Positions 23,099 through 34,155 of a DNA stretch of 64,000 nucleotides are shown here, one piece after another (the stretch's first letter is position 1; every line of letters begins with the position of its first letter). A model generated the notes under the pieces. The model did no database searches, was not told the DNA's origin, and saw only the letters and a program-made list of their open reading frames with translations. Made by a program: the position numbers and the translations under genes. This stretch comes from Eurosta solidaginis (taxonomy: Eukaryota > Arthropoda > Insecta > Diptera > Tephritidae). The stretch covers positions 78,205,675-78,269,674 of the forward strand of contig NC_090322.1 in NCBI RefSeq assembly GCF_040869045.1. Reading direction: 5' to 3'.

Positions 23099-24838
23099 GT
23101 TTTTGTTGTTGTAGCAATGTTTCGCCCCATCTAATAGCTGCGATCGATCACAAATTGTCATCAATATCCTCTAACGGGAGTCCAAGGAAACTTACTGTTT
23201 CGACAGGGGTGGACCATAATGAAAGGGGTGTTAGAGGCGTTGGTTCCACATTACAATTAAAGAGATAGTTGGTGTCATGTGGGGACACATTGCAAGCGGG
23301 GCATAGATTTTGTATGTCGTGGTTGATTCTGGATATGTAAGAGTTTAACCTGTTACAGTATCCAGAACGAAGTTGAGCCAGAGTGACTTGCGTTTCCCTG
23401 GGGAGTGTGCGTTCCTCTTCCGCAAGTTTTTGGTACTGTTCCACGAGTACTGGATTCACCGGGCAATTCCCGGCATAATGGTCCGACGCCTGTTAGTGGA
23501 GTTCACCAAGGACCTGCTTATGTTTTTTTGCTTCAACGGCTGAGTTCTCAGGTGCCGTATTTCCTCAAAATGCTTACGGAGATGACTTTAATGACCTTAA
23601 GTCCCTAGGCGGTGCTGGCTCATCAATCAGATGTCTGTTGGGATGCCCAGGTTTCTGGGTATTCAACAGGAACTGTTTGGTTAGCATCTCATTTCTCTCC
23701 CTGATAGGGAGTATTCTCGCCTCATTATGTAGATGGTGTTCTGGGGACATAAGAGACAGCCCGTGGCGGTTCTGAGCGCAGTATTTTGGCAGGCCTGTAG
23801 CTTCTTCCAGTGGGTAGTTTTTAGGCTTGGCGACCATATAGGGGACGCGTAGCACGCAAACGGCTGGCCAATTGCTTTGTATGTGGTAATGAGCGTTTCT
23901 TTGTCTTTTCCCCAAGTACTCCCAGCAAGGGATTTGGGGATTTTATTACGGCTCTGGTTTTCGGAACAATTGCGGCTGCGTGCTCAAAAATGTAGATCCT
24001 GATCAAACGTCACACCCAAGATTTTGGGGTGTAGGACAGTCGGTAGCGTAGTGCCATCGACGTGGATGGTCAAAATGGTCGACATTTGGGACGTCCAAGT
24101 TGTAAATAGGGTCGCGGATGATTTAGTCGGTGATAATGCCAGATTTCGCGAGACTAAAAAAACTGGAGAGATCAGGGAGGTAGCCGTTTATTCTGTTACA
24201 AAGCTCATCGATCTTTGGGCCCGGGCGTGTGGCCTTTATTGTGCAGTCATCGGCGTAAGAAACGATAGTAACCCAGCAAACACAGTTTCTAACGTTAGAG
24301 AAATATTGTAGTTTTACATTAGAATTCTAAAACGCTTCCTCATCCGTACCTCAAACCAATGCCGAGCTCAATCCTGAGGAAATAAGTGGAAGGGAAAATT
24401 CCAACACAATAACTAGTACTGAAAACTGTGAAACATACGATAGGATTTTTAATTATTTTTATTTTATTATAATTTATAAGCTTATAACCAAATAAAAGTA
24501 TCTGATATAATGAAACAATGAAAATTTCGCTGATTTTAAATAACTGAACTTAATTGCGCATCACTTAAAAATTCTCATTAGAAACCCATTAGCAATTGAC
24601 GTTAGAATTCGATTAGAATTCTAACCCTTTTCTCGATATGGAGAACGAAGTCCCCTTTTTGTCGAGAATGCTATAATTCGCGACAATTTCGCAAATCGTC
24701 CTCTAACCTTCTACCTTAGAGAAATACATTAGAATTCGATTCGTCTTCTAATCGTTTTCTAACCTAAATGTTTGTTGGGAACTCCTTCTGGTGCCGAAGG
24801 TAGTTTTGATATGTAAAAATTAAACAATTACGGGGGCT
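23099..24838 (-). mobile_element. LINE-A copy A3, 5'-truncated and decayed
   Basis: Minus-strand copy with its 3' tail, (TTG)n on the plus strand, at the left. It covers the stop codon, carboxy-terminal zinc motif, thumb and part of RT, with many small changes. It is split at 24271 by a 508-bp inverted-repeat element, resumes at 24780 and ends 5'-truncated at about 24826, within the 13-bp target duplication of A4. Confidence 0.85.
24272..24779 (+). mobile_element. Non-autonomous inverted-repeat element (MITE-like)
   Basis: This 508-bp AT-rich insertion starts CCCAGCAAACA and ends TGTTTGTTGGG, imperfect inverted ends of about 11 bp. It sits inside LINE copy A3, whose sequence is continuous when it is removed (ACGATAGT, then AACTCC). 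AA flanks both sides, a possible 2-bp duplication. The interior holds several copies of short palindromic units such as TTAGAATTCTAA and a TTAGAGAAATA motif near each end. There is no coding frame. The superfamily is not clear to me. Confidence 0.7.
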
Positions 24839-27800
24839 TGTTGTTGTTGTTGTTGTAGCAATGCTCGCCCCACCTAATAGCCGCGACCGATCACAAATTG
24901 TCATCAATATCCTCTAACGGGAGTCCAAGGAAACTTGCCGTTTCAACAGGGGTGGACCATAAGGAAAGGGGTGTTAGAGGCGTTGGTTCCACATTACAAT
25001 TAAAGAGATGGTTGGTGTCATGTGGGGACACATTGCAAGCAGGGCATACATTTTGTATGTCGGGGTTGATTCTGGATAGGTAAGAGTTTAACCTGTTACA
25101 GTATCCAGAACGAAGTTGAGCAAGAGTGACACGCGTTTCCCTGGGGAGTATGCGTTCCTCCTCTGCGAGTTCTGGATATTTTTCTTCAAGTACTGGATTC
25201 ACCGGGCAATTCCCGACATAAAGGTCCGACGCCTGTCTATGGAGTTCACCAAGGACCTGCTTGTGTTTTTCCGCTTCGTACGGCTGGGTTCTCAGGTGCC
25301 GTATTTCCTCAAAATGCTTACGGAGATGACTCCTTAGGCCCCTAGGCGGTGCTGGTTCGTCAATCAGATGTCTGTTGGGATGCCCAGGTTTCTGGGTATT
25401 CAACAGAAACTGTTTGGTCAGCATCTCATTTCTCTCCCTGATGGGGAGTATTCTCGCCTCATTATGCAGATGGTGTTCTGGGGACATAAGAAGACAGCCC
25501 GTGGCGATTCTGAGAGCAGTATTTTGGCAGGCCTGTAGTTTCTTCCAGTGGGGGGTTTTTAGGCTTGGCGACCATATGGGTGACGCGTAGCACGTAATCG
25601 GCTGGCTAATTGCTTTGTATGTGGTCAAGAGCGTTTCTTTATCTTTTCCCCAGGTACTGCCAGCAAGGGATTTGAGGATTTTATTACGGCTCTGAATTCT
25701 TGGAACAATTGCGGTTGCGTGCGCACCAAAGTGTAGATCCTGATCAAACGTCACACCCAAGATTTTGGGGTGTAGGACAGTCGGTAGCGTAGTGCCATCG
25801 ACGTGGATGTTCAATATGGTCGACATTTGGGGCGTCCATGTTGTAAATAAGGTCGCGGAAGATTTAGTCGGTGACAATGCCAGGTTTCGCGAGGCGAAAA
25901 AACTGGAGAGATCAGGGAGATAGCCGTTTATTTTATTGCATAGCTCATCGATCTTTGGGCCTGGGCCTGTGGCCATTATTGTGCAGTCATCGGCGTAGGA
26001 AACGATTGTGACTCCTTCCGGTGGTGAAGGTAGCTTAGATATGTAGAAATTAAACAAAAGCGGGGATAGGACACCACCCTGTGGCACCCCTTGTTTAATT
26101 CTCCTTTGTTTTGATGTTTCGTTTCTGAATTGCACCGATGCCTGCCGACCACCCAGATAATTTGCGGTCCACCTTTTAAGACATGGGGGAAGGGTGGACC
26201 CTTCCAGGTCCTGCAGTAACGAGCCATGGTTGACCGTATCAAAAGCTTTTGATAGGTCTAACGCTACGAGTACTGTTCTATGGTGGGGATATTGATTCAA
26301 ACCGCAATTTATCTGGGTGCTAATGACATTTAGCGCGGAGGTAGTGCTATGGAGTTTTCTGAAGCCATGCTGATGAGGGGCTAGCTGCAAATGTGCTTGG
26401 AAATAAGGGAGCAAAATGGCTTCAAGCGTCTTTGCCACTGGCGATAGGAGAGATATCGGACGATATGACTCACCTACGTTAGCTGGTTTCCCAGGCTTTA
26501 GTAGCGGGACCACCTTGGCCATTTTCCATTTCTCGGGTATGACAAAGGTGGAAAGAGACAGGTTGAAGACATGCGCTAAGTATGTGAAACCCTCTTTCCC
26601 TAGGTTTTTAAGCATCGGCATGGCTATGCCGTCTGGGCCCACTGCTTTGGATGGTTTAGCGCGACCAATGGCGTCCTCAACCTCTCTAGCGGTGATGGTA
26701 ATTGGTGACGCGCTGAGTTTGTGTTTATGTGCGTGTCTATTGGCTCTCCGTCTATCTTTGTCGACCGTAGGATGCATTATATATTGTCGGCAGAAAGCGC
26801 TCGCGCATTTTTTCGCATCCGACAGCACCTTATCGCCAAAGGCGATGGAAACTTTGTCTTTGTGCTTAGTCGGATTCGATAGGGACTTTACGGTGGACCA
26901 AAGTTTACCTACACCGGTAGAGAGGTTACAACCTCTTAGGTGCTCTTCCCATTTCGCCCGCTTGTGTTCGTCCACAAGCAATCTGATGCGTTGGTTTATA
27001 TCCCTTATTTGGGGGTCGCCTGGATCAAGCTGTCTTATAAGGTCGCGTTCCCTCGCTAAGCTCGCGGCCTCCGCCGGGAAGTGGGGCCGGATTTCGGGAA
27101 TTCTCCCGGCGGGAATGAAATGTGCCGAGGCGGATTCAATGACCTTACGGAAGGCACGCTCCCCTTGGCGGGCATCAGTCGGGATAGGGAGGGCAGCAAA
27201 GCTGCTGTCTGTTGCAGATTTATATTCTTCCCACTTTCCTTTTTTGAAGTTTATGAAAGTGCGTTTTTCGGTGACGATGAAGTCGGCGGTACGCTCGAAC
27301 GAAATAAGTATGGGCAGGTGGTCGGATGCCAATGTTACCATCGGCTGCCAGTTGACGCAGTTTACGAGTTCTGCGCTTACGATTGAGACATCTGGCGAGC
27401 TATGACAGCTTCCTACCATACGTGTAGGGGCGTCTCCGTTTGTTGTGCAGAACGTCGTTTCGTCTATTTGATCCGCCAAAATCTCACCCCTACTGTCCGC
27501 CCGCAAGTTTGAATGCCATAGGTCGTGATGGGCATTGAAATCGCCTAAGATAATGCGATTGTTGCCAGTGAGTAAGGCCTCGATATTAGGGCGGTATCCA
27601 CTGGGGCAACAGGTGACAGGAGGGATGTAGATGTTGATGATTTCTAGATTTGCATCGCCTGACCGGACAGATAGGCCTTGACGTTCTAAGACATTGTCAC
27701 TGCGGTCGATGCCAGGATCAAATATATGATATTGCACAGAGTGGTGTATAATAACCGCGAGGCCGCCTCCATTTCCGCTCTCGCGGTCTTTCCTGTGGAC

Positions 27801-28906
27801 ATTATAACCAGAGCAGGTCTGCAATGCAGATCTTGCCGTGAGTTTAGTCTCTTGAATCGCAGCAATGCGGATGTTGTGCCGCTTCAGGAAATCGACTATC
27901 TCCGTAATCTTCCCAGTTAGTCCATTACAGTTGAACTGCAGAATTCTGAAGTGCATGAGGGGCGACGCCGCCACTCTAGGGGTAAGTGAGGGGTGACTAC
28001 GCCTAGGTTGTGGAAGGCCAGGACGCAATTGCTGTTGTGGCCTTGGGACTGGGCGCCCTTGGGCAAGCATTGGGGTACCCGGATGATTTGGGTTTGCGAC
28101 CTGGCAACATGGCGCGGTGAAACCCGTCGGGGGGTTGCCGTCGCGGAGACCAGAACATCTAGGAAAGTGGCACCACCCAAGGCAGGAGCTGCATTGAGCG
28201 GATGTCGCAAACCTATATATTCTGTGCTGGCAGACGGTGCAAACGGAGGCAGGGACTAAGAGTCTGTTTCCCTGACCTGCACGATTGCTGCCAGAAAAGA
28301 GGGGGGGGGGGGGGGGGGAAGAAGACGGGGGCAGGGGCTGATGCTCAGCATTGCTACCAGCTCTACTACGAAGGTAGTAGTTATGAGTGGTATCAGCTGT
28401 TTGAGTTGTTGGCGCCGTGGGGCGCGAGCAGCAGCGGGTACTTGTTGTGGCTTGCTGAGCAGCGAAGCTGCTGGAAGGTAGTGGGGATACGCTTAGGCGA
28501 AGACTACGGGACGCCCTTGGGCGTGAGCAGCAAGGAGCCACAAAATATTTATAAAAGTTACGTGGACGTCGGGTTTTGGGATCAAGCCCAGAACAACCTG
28601 TCCGATGCAACCATCCCTTGCACGAGACACACTGAACAGAGTATGACCGTCCTAAAAAGATTCTTTTCTGGCAAATGCAGCAAAACCATTTCTCATGACC
28701 GGGGTCAGGAGACGGACCCGGATTGGGTTCGAAACCTTCCCGGAGTAAGAGAATATGTAGCAGTCCTGCTGCAAGAAGCTGCTGGGAGGATGACAATTTG
28801 TGGGAGGGACGAAACAAATTAAATGGGGTCACACTGAAATGACAGTCCTTGGTCGGGAAAAATCCCGAGTCGCTCCGGTACATAGAACCGACTGCCTTGG
28901 AAAGCG
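24839..28906 (-). mobile_element. LINE-A copy A4, full length and intact
   Basis: It is flanked by a perfect 13-bp duplication AATTACGGGGGCT (24826-24838 and 28907-28919) and has a (TTG)n plus-strand tail at its 3' end. The 5' end is the same as in A2 (TTCGCTT, then CCAAGGCAGTCGG). One uninterrupted reading frame fills almost the whole element, leaving only about 23 bp before the start codon and about 50 bp after the stop. It inserted at the junction between A3 and gypsy 2. It is the only copy in the window that could still be active in cis. Confidence 0.95.
24891..28883 (-). CDS. LINE-A polyprotein: 2A-like motif, zinc fingers, APE endonuclease, reverse transcriptase
   Basis: 1330 codons from a true ATG (MYRSDSGFF). 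Residues 40-57 resemble a 2A ribosome-skipping peptide, ending in FEPNPGP. A PHD-like finger lies at about 67-100 (CCICQ...CVSCKGWLH), a Pro/Ser-rich linker at about 130-200, and a second finger at about 215-247 (CTVCQ...CSSCLGWCH). The APE-type endonuclease is at about 311-530, with FNCNGL, IQETKL, GDFNAHHDLW and SDHLPI. Reverse transcriptase is at about 745-1010, with AVGPDGIAMP, LDLSKAFDTVNH, GVPQGGVLSP and YADD at 963-966. A carboxy-terminal zinc motif CPACN...HLFNC is near 1280. There is no RNase H. Target-primed reverse transcription in the nucleus is the family mechanism. The clade, within the Jockey/CR1-like group, is not assigned. One long frame instead of gag plus pol is notable. Confidence 0.93.
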   Translation of the reverse strand: MYRSDSGFFPTKDCHFSVTPFNLFRPSHKLSSSQQLLAAGLLHILLLREGFEPNPGPSPDPGHEKWFCCICQKRIFLGRSYSVQCVSCKGWLHRTGCSGLDPKTRRPRNFYKYFVAPCCSRPRASRSLRLSVSPLPSSSFAAQQATTSTRCCSRPTAPTTQTADTTHNYYLRSRAGSNAEHQPLPPSSSPPPPPLFSGSNRAGQGNRLLVPASVCTVCQHRIYRFATSAQCSSCLGWCHFPRCSGLRDGNPPTGFTAPCCQVANPNHPGTPMLAQGRPVPRPQQQLRPGLPQPRRSHPSLTPRVAASPLMHFRILQFNCNGLTGKITEIVDFLKRHNIRIAAIQETKLTARSALQTCSGYNVHRKDRESGNGGGLAVIIHHSVQYHIFDPGIDRSDNVLERQGLSVRSGDANLEIINIYIPPVTCCPSGYRPNIEALLTGNNRIILGDFNAHHDLWHSNLRADSRGEILADQIDETTFCTTNGDAPTRMVGSCHSSPDVSIVSAELVNCVNWQPMVTLASDHLPILISFERTADFIVTEKRTFINFKKGKWEEYKSATDSSFAALPIPTDARQGERAFRKVIESASAHFIPAGRIPEIRPHFPAEAASLARERDLIRQLDPGDPQIRDINQRIRLLVDEHKRAKWEEHLRGCNLSTGVGKLWSTVKSLSNPTKHKDKVSIAFGDKVLSDAKKCASAFCRQYIMHPTVDKDRRRANRHAHKHKLSASPITITAREVEDAIGRAKPSKAVGPDGIAMPMLKNLGKEGFTYLAHVFNLSLSTFVIPEKWKMAKVVPLLKPGKPANVGESYRPISLLSPVAKTLEAILLPYFQAHLQLAPHQHGFRKLHSTTSALNVISTQINCGLNQYPHHRTVLVALDLSKAFDTVNHGSLLQDLEGSTLPPCLKRWTANYLGGRQASVQFRNETSKQRRIKQGVPQGGVLSPLLFNFYISKLPSPPEGVTIVSYADDCTIMATGPGPKIDELCNKINGYLPDLSSFFASRNLALSPTKSSATLFTTWTPQMSTILNIHVDGTTLPTVLHPKILGVTFDQDLHFGAHATAIVPRIQSRNKILKSLAGSTWGKDKETLLTTYKAISQPITCYASPIWSPSLKTPHWKKLQACQNTALRIATGCLLMSPEHHLHNEARILPIRERNEMLTKQFLLNTQKPGHPNRHLIDEPAPPRGLRSHLRKHFEEIRHLRTQPYEAEKHKQVLGELHRQASDLYVGNCPVNPVLEEKYPELAEEERILPRETRVTLAQLRSGYCNRLNSYLSRINPDIQNVCPACNVSPHDTNHLFNCNVEPTPLTPLSLWSTPVETASFLGLPLEDIDDNL

Positions 28907-28919
28907 AATTACGGGGGCT

Positions 28920-29122
28920 CGAAACAGTACAATCCAGTCAACTGAGTACCGGTAACCCAATCCCAAATGTACACCAAAACCATTACGTGCCGGTCTTTAT
29001 CACACGCCCTGACCAAGGCCATTATACCAAGGGCACATACAATAACAATCACCGGAACGTGGCGAACGCACTGTCCCGACAGCCACTGGAGACCTTACTA
29101 CAAGCCACGACAACGAATCCAC
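28920..29122 (+). pseudogene. gypsy 2 RNase H end fragment
   Basis: A short piece between A4 and A5. It reads NVANALSRQPLETLL, the conserved NV-DALSR end of gypsy RNase H. With PR ending before 23098, RT and most of RNase H are gone. The deletion happened before or with the A3 insertion. Confidence 0.7.
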
Positions 29123-32100
29123 GCTTCCCAAGGCCGTCGGTTCTAAGTACCTGAGCGACTCGGGATTTTTCCCGACCAAGGACTGCCATTTCAGTGTAAC
29201 CCCATTTAATTTGTTGCGTCCCTCCCACAAATTGTCTTCCTCCCAGCAGCTCCTTGCAACGGGACTGCTCCATATTCTCTTGATCCGGGAAGGTATCGAA
29301 CCCAATCCGGGTCCGCCTCCTGACCCCGGTCCTGAGAAATGGTTTTGCTGCATCTGCCGGAAAAGAATCTTTTTAGGACGGTCATACTCTTGTCAGTGTG
29401 TCTCGTGTAAGGGATGGTTGCATCGGTCAGGTTGTTCTGGGCTAGACTCCAAAACCAGACGTCCACGTAAATCTTTTGTGGCTCCTTGCTGTTCACGCCC
29501 TAGGACGTCTCGTAATCTGCGCGTTAGCGCCCCCCCCCCCCCTACCTTCCAGTAGCCCCGCTGCTCAGCAAGCCACAACAAGTACCCGCTGTTGCTCGCG
29601 CCCCACGACGACACCAACTACCACCGCTGCTCCTCCTCATACCTACAATCTCCGTAGTAGGGTCGGGAGCAATGCCGAGCATCAGCCCCTGCCCCGTTTT
29701 CTTCCCCCCTCTTTTCCGGCAGCAATTGTGTAGGTCAGGGAAACAGACTCTTAGTCCCTACCTCCCTTTGCAACGTTTGCCATCATAGAATATGTACGTT
29801 TGCGACATCCGCCCAATGCAGCTCCTGCCATGGACGGTGCAACTTTCCTAGATGTTCTGGTCTCCGTGACGGCAACCCCCCGACGGGTTTCATTGCCCCA
29901 TGCTGCCAGGCCGCATACCCAAATACACCGGGTACCCCAATGCTTACCCGATGTCGTAGTCCCAGGGCCCCAACAGCAGTAGCGTCCTGGCCTTCCACAT
30001 CCCAGGCGTAGTCACCCGCCACTTACTCCCAGAGTGACGACGTCTCCCCCTATTCAGATTTCTGCAGTTAAACTGTAATGGATTAACTGGGAAGATCACG
30101 GAGATAGTCGATTTCATGAAGCGGCACAACATCCGCATTGCTGCGATTCAAGAGACTAAACTCACAGCAAGATCTGCATTGCAGACCTGTTCTGGGTATA
30201 ATGTCCACAGAAAAGATCGCGAGAGCGGAAATGGAGGCGGCCTCGCGTTTATCATACACCGCACTGTGCAATATCATATATTTGATCCCGACATCGACCG
30301 CAGGGACAGTGTCTTAGAACATCCCTCCTGTCACCTGTTGCCACAGTGGATACCGCCCTGATATTAGCGGCGTACTCACTGGAAACAATCGCATTATCTT
30401 AGGCGATTTCAATGCCCATCACGATCTATGGCATTCAAACTTGCGGGCAGACAGTAGGGGTGAGATGTTGGCGGATCAAATAGAAGAAACGACGTTCCGC
30501 ACAATAAACGGAGACGCCCCCACACGTATGGTAGGAAGCTGTCACAGTTCGCCGGATATTTCAGTCGTGAGCGCAGAACTCGTAAACTGCGTCAACAGGG
30601 AGCCGATGGTAACATCGGCATCCGACCACCAGCCTATACTTATTTCGCTCGAGCGTTCCGCCGACTTCATCGTCACAGAAAAACGCACTTTCATAAACTT
30701 CAAAAAAGGAAAGTGGGAAGAATATAAATCTGCAACAGACAGCAGCTTTGCTGCCCTCCCTATCCCGACTGATGCCCGCCAAGGGGAGCGTGCCTTCCGT
30801 AAGGTCATTGAATCCGCCTCGGCACATTTCATTCCCGCCGGGAGAATTCCCGAAATCCGGCCCCACTTCCCGGCGGAGGCCGCGAGCTTAGCGAGGGAAC
30901 GCGACCTTATAAGACAGCTTGATCCAGGCGACCCCCAAATAAGGGATATAAACCAACGCATTAGATTGCCTGTGGATGAACACAAGCGGGCGAAATGGGA
31001 GGAGCACCTAAGCGATTGTAACCTCTCTGCCGGTGTAGGTAAACTTTGGTCCACCGTAAAGTCCCTATTCGTCTAGGCACAATGACAAAGTTTCCATCGC
31101 CTTTGGCGACAAAGTGCTGTCGGATGCCAAAAAATGCGCTAGCGCTTTCTGCCGACAATATATAATGCATTCTAGTCACCAATTACCATAACCGCCAGAG
31201 AGGTTGAGGATGCCATCGGTCATGCTAAACCATCAAAGCAGTGGCCCCAGGCGGCATAACCATGTCGATGCTTAAAAGCCTACGGAAAGAGGGTTTCAAA
31301 TATTTAGCACATGTCTTCAACCTGTCCCTTTCCACCTTTGTCATTCCCGAAAAATGGAAAATGGCCAAGGTGGTTCCGCTACTAAAGCCTGGAAAACCAG
31401 CTAATATAGGAGAGTCATATCGCCCGATATCTCTCCTATCGCCAGTAGCCAAGACGATTGAAGCCATTTTGCTCCCCTACTTCAAAGCAAATTTGCAGCT
31501 AGCATGTCATCAGCATGGCTTCAGAAAACTCCATAGCACCACCACCGCACTAAATGCCATTGGCACCCAGATAAATTGCGGTTTAAATCAAAACCCCACC
31601 ATAGAACAGTACTCGGTGCGCTAGACCTATCAAAAGCTTTTGATACGGTCAACCATGGCACGTTAATGCAAAACCTGGAATGGTCTACCCTTCCCCTATG
31701 TCTTAAAAGGTGGATCGCAAATTATCTGGGTGGTCGGCAGGCATCGGTGCAATTCAGAAACGAAACATCAAAGCCAAGAAGAATTAAACAAGGGGTGCCA
31801 CAGGGCGGTGTCCTATCCCTACTTTTGTTTAATTTTTACATATCAAAACTACCTTCGCCACCGGAAGGAGTTACTATCGTTTCTTACGCCGATGACTGCA
31901 CAATAAGGGCCACAGGCCCGGGCCCACAGATCGATGAGCTTTGCAACAGAATAAACGGCTACCTCTCTGATCTCTCCAGTTTTTTCACCTCGCGAAACCT
32001 GGCATTATCACCGACTAAATCATCCGCGACCTTATTTACAACTTGGACGTCCCAAATGTCGACCATTTTGAACATCCACGTCGATGGCACTACGCTACCG

Positions 32101-33028
32101 ACTGTCCTACACCCCAAAATCTTGGGTGTGACGTTTGATCAGGATCTACATTTTGGTGAGCACGCAGCCGCAATTGTACCGAAAATCCAGAGCCGTAATA
32201 AAATCCTCAAATCCCTTGCTGGCAGTACTTGGGGAAAATACAAAGAAACGCTCATTACCACTTACAAAGCAATTGGCCAGCCGATTGCATGCTATGCGTC
32301 CCCTATATGGTCGCCAAGCCTAAAAATAACCCACTGGAATAAGCTACAGGTCTGCCAAAATACTGCGATCAGAACCGCCACGGGCTGTCTTCTTATTTTC
32401 CCAGAAACCATCTACATAATGAAGCGATAATACTCCCCATCAGGGAGAGAAATGAGATGCTAACCAAACAGTTCCTGTTGAATACCCAGAAACCTGGGCA
32501 TCCCAACAGACATCTGATTGATGAGCCAACACCGCCTAGGGGCTTAAGGAGTCATCTCCGTAAGCATTGTGAGGAAATACGGCACCTGAGAACAGCCGTA
32601 TGAAGCAAAAAACAAGCAAGTCCTTGGTGAACTCAACAAACAGGCGTCTGACCTTTATGCCAGGAATTGCCCGGTGAATCCAGTACTCAGGGAACAGTGC
32701 CCAAAACTTGCGGAAGAGGGACGCATACTCCCCAGGGAAACGCGAGTCACTCTTGCTCAACTTCGTTCTGGATACTGTAACAGGTTAAATTCTTACATAT
32801 CCAGAATCAACCCCGACCTACAAATGGTATGCCCCGCTTGCAATGTGAACCCACATGACACCAACCATCTATTTAATTGTAATGTGGAACCAACGCCTCT
32901 AACACCCATTTCGTTATGGTCCACCTCTGTTGAAATAGTAAGTTTCCTTGCACTCCCGATAGAGGATATTGATGACAATTTGTGATCGGTCGCAGCTATT
33001 AGGTGGGGGAGCATTGCTACAACAATAG
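29123..33028 (+). mobile_element. LINE-A copy A5, older and decayed
   Basis: It is bounded by a 12-bp duplication CAACGAATCCAC (29111-29122 and 33029-33040) within gypsy 2. It is collinear with A4 but has many substitutions, stops and small deletions, for example near 30320 in the endonuclease, 31070 and 31175 in the linker and 32400 in the thumb. Recognisable pieces are REGIEPNPGPPPDPGPEKWF, the endonuclease start NIRIAAIQETKL, DLSKAFDTVNHG with YADD (31576-32430) and a carboxy-terminal CPACN motif. It is clearly more diverged from A4 than A1 or A2 are. Confidence 0.9.
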
Positions 33029-33040
33029 CAACGAATCCAC

Positions 33041-33580
33041 ATTGCAGGTGGTGGCAGCGACGCGTCAATGCAGTGCACACCAACCCGGAGAAGTGTGTCG
33101 ATTATGTGCTCGTGGACGGGAAACTCTACCACCACATTCCATGCCGATCACACGACGAGGATACAGCTACGTGGAAGTTTTGCGTACCAACCCGCTCCGA
33201 CAGGGTGTGCTACAAGAAAACCACGACACACCAAGCGCGGCACATATGGATATTCGCCGGACGGTAGCAAGGATCGCCAACTGCTATAACTGGTCAGGGA
33301 TGTTTCGCGACATCAACCGTTACGTACGCCAATGCGAGTCTTGCCAGAAGTATAAGAAGGGGCAACAGAAACCAGCCGGTAAAACATCCTCGCATCACCT
33401 ACCAAAGGCCGGAGGGGCGTTGCCGCAAACTGGCGCGTAAATACAACGGTCCGTACCAAATCTTGGGATACCTATCACCAGTTATCGTCCAACTTCGAAA
33501 AATCGACGGAGGAAAAGAGAAAACGGCGAACATCAGCGAATTAAAATCGTACCACGCGGCCGAGACCACAGAACTATAGC
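33041..33580 (+). pseudogene. gypsy 2 integrase remnant (zinc finger and C-terminus)
   Basis: After A5 comes an H2C2 integrase zinc finger: HDTPSAAHMDIRRT, then YNWSGMF and CESCQKYK. The DDE core is deleted, because immediately afterwards (from about 33400) the sequence reads the carboxy-terminal domain, with ARKYNGPYQILGYL and a stop near 33578. The two pieces are joined by a short Pro/Gly-rich stretch. Confidence 0.75.
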
Positions 33581-33639
33581 TAAGCCTACGGGAAAAGGAA
33601 ATTTTTCTTTTTATATGAAGGACCCAACAGCCGGTACCA

Positions 33640-33778
33640 TTTTTTCATTCTATCACTGACCAGCGAAGGGACAACACCCATATCATTTTTTTCTCATTCT
33701 GTCACTGACCAGCGAAGGGACAACACCCATATAATTTTTTTTTTTTCATTCTATCACTGACCATCAAAGTGACAACAC
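33640..33778 (+). repeat. Tandem repeat, about 65-bp unit, 2.3 copies
   Basis: The unit contains TTTTTCATTCTATCACTGAC, then CAGCGAAGGGACAACACCCATAT, repeated with small changes and T-run length variation. It lies between the end of gypsy 2 pol and the next open frame, where a promoter or splice-leader for a third ORF would be expected. No function is visible. Confidence 0.75.
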
Positions 33779-34155
33779 CGCTTACCAGCAAGACGGAGAT
33801 TTTAATAAACCAAGATTTAACAAAAATGGAACAACAACGCATGTGGCTTGAAAGCGTGAAACGCGTACGCGAACGCATCGGGGAAGAAGAGGCGAAGCGG
33901 CCCAGGACCATGATGCTGGGACTAACAGGTGAGACCCCTCGAAACGCCAGCTCGCGAAGACGCCACTCACGCAGCGCAACGCTATGTGGAGTTGACCCAC
34001 ACGACCCTACTATACGTAAGAGCGCTGCCACGCACACCAGCGCATCCGCACAGTCACTCCGTTCGCCGCGGCCGCACGCACAGCAGCCTGGACAGAATCC
34101 ATACGCTCCAGTAAGTCCCCAAAGCCATATCCAACCTGCACCGTTGGAAGGATAA
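33769..34155 (+). CDS. Unrecognised short frame downstream of gypsy 2 pol
   Basis: A 128-codon frame opening MTTPLTSKTEIL, with an internal Met at MEQQRMWLESVKRV. It has a charged helical stretch (residues about 20-45), then Arg/Ser-rich and Pro-rich low-complexity sequence. I do not recognise a family. It lies between the tandem repeat and the ULP-like frame, whose ATG overlaps its stop codon (TAATG at 34154-34158 region), so the two could be consecutive products of a third-ORF transcript. Confidence 0.4.
   Translation: MTTPLTSKTEILINQDLTKMEQQRMWLESVKRVRERIGEEEAKRPRTMMLGLTGETPRNASSRRRHSRSATLCGVDPHDPTIRKSAATHTSASAQSLRSPRPHAQQPGQNPYAPVSPQSHIQPAPLEG

Noticed and set aside
26416..27405. 329-codon plus-strand frame, repeated at 19611-20600 and elsewhere
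   Set aside because: It is the antisense of the LINE-A linker and RT region and recurs wherever LINE-A does. It has no domain of its own.
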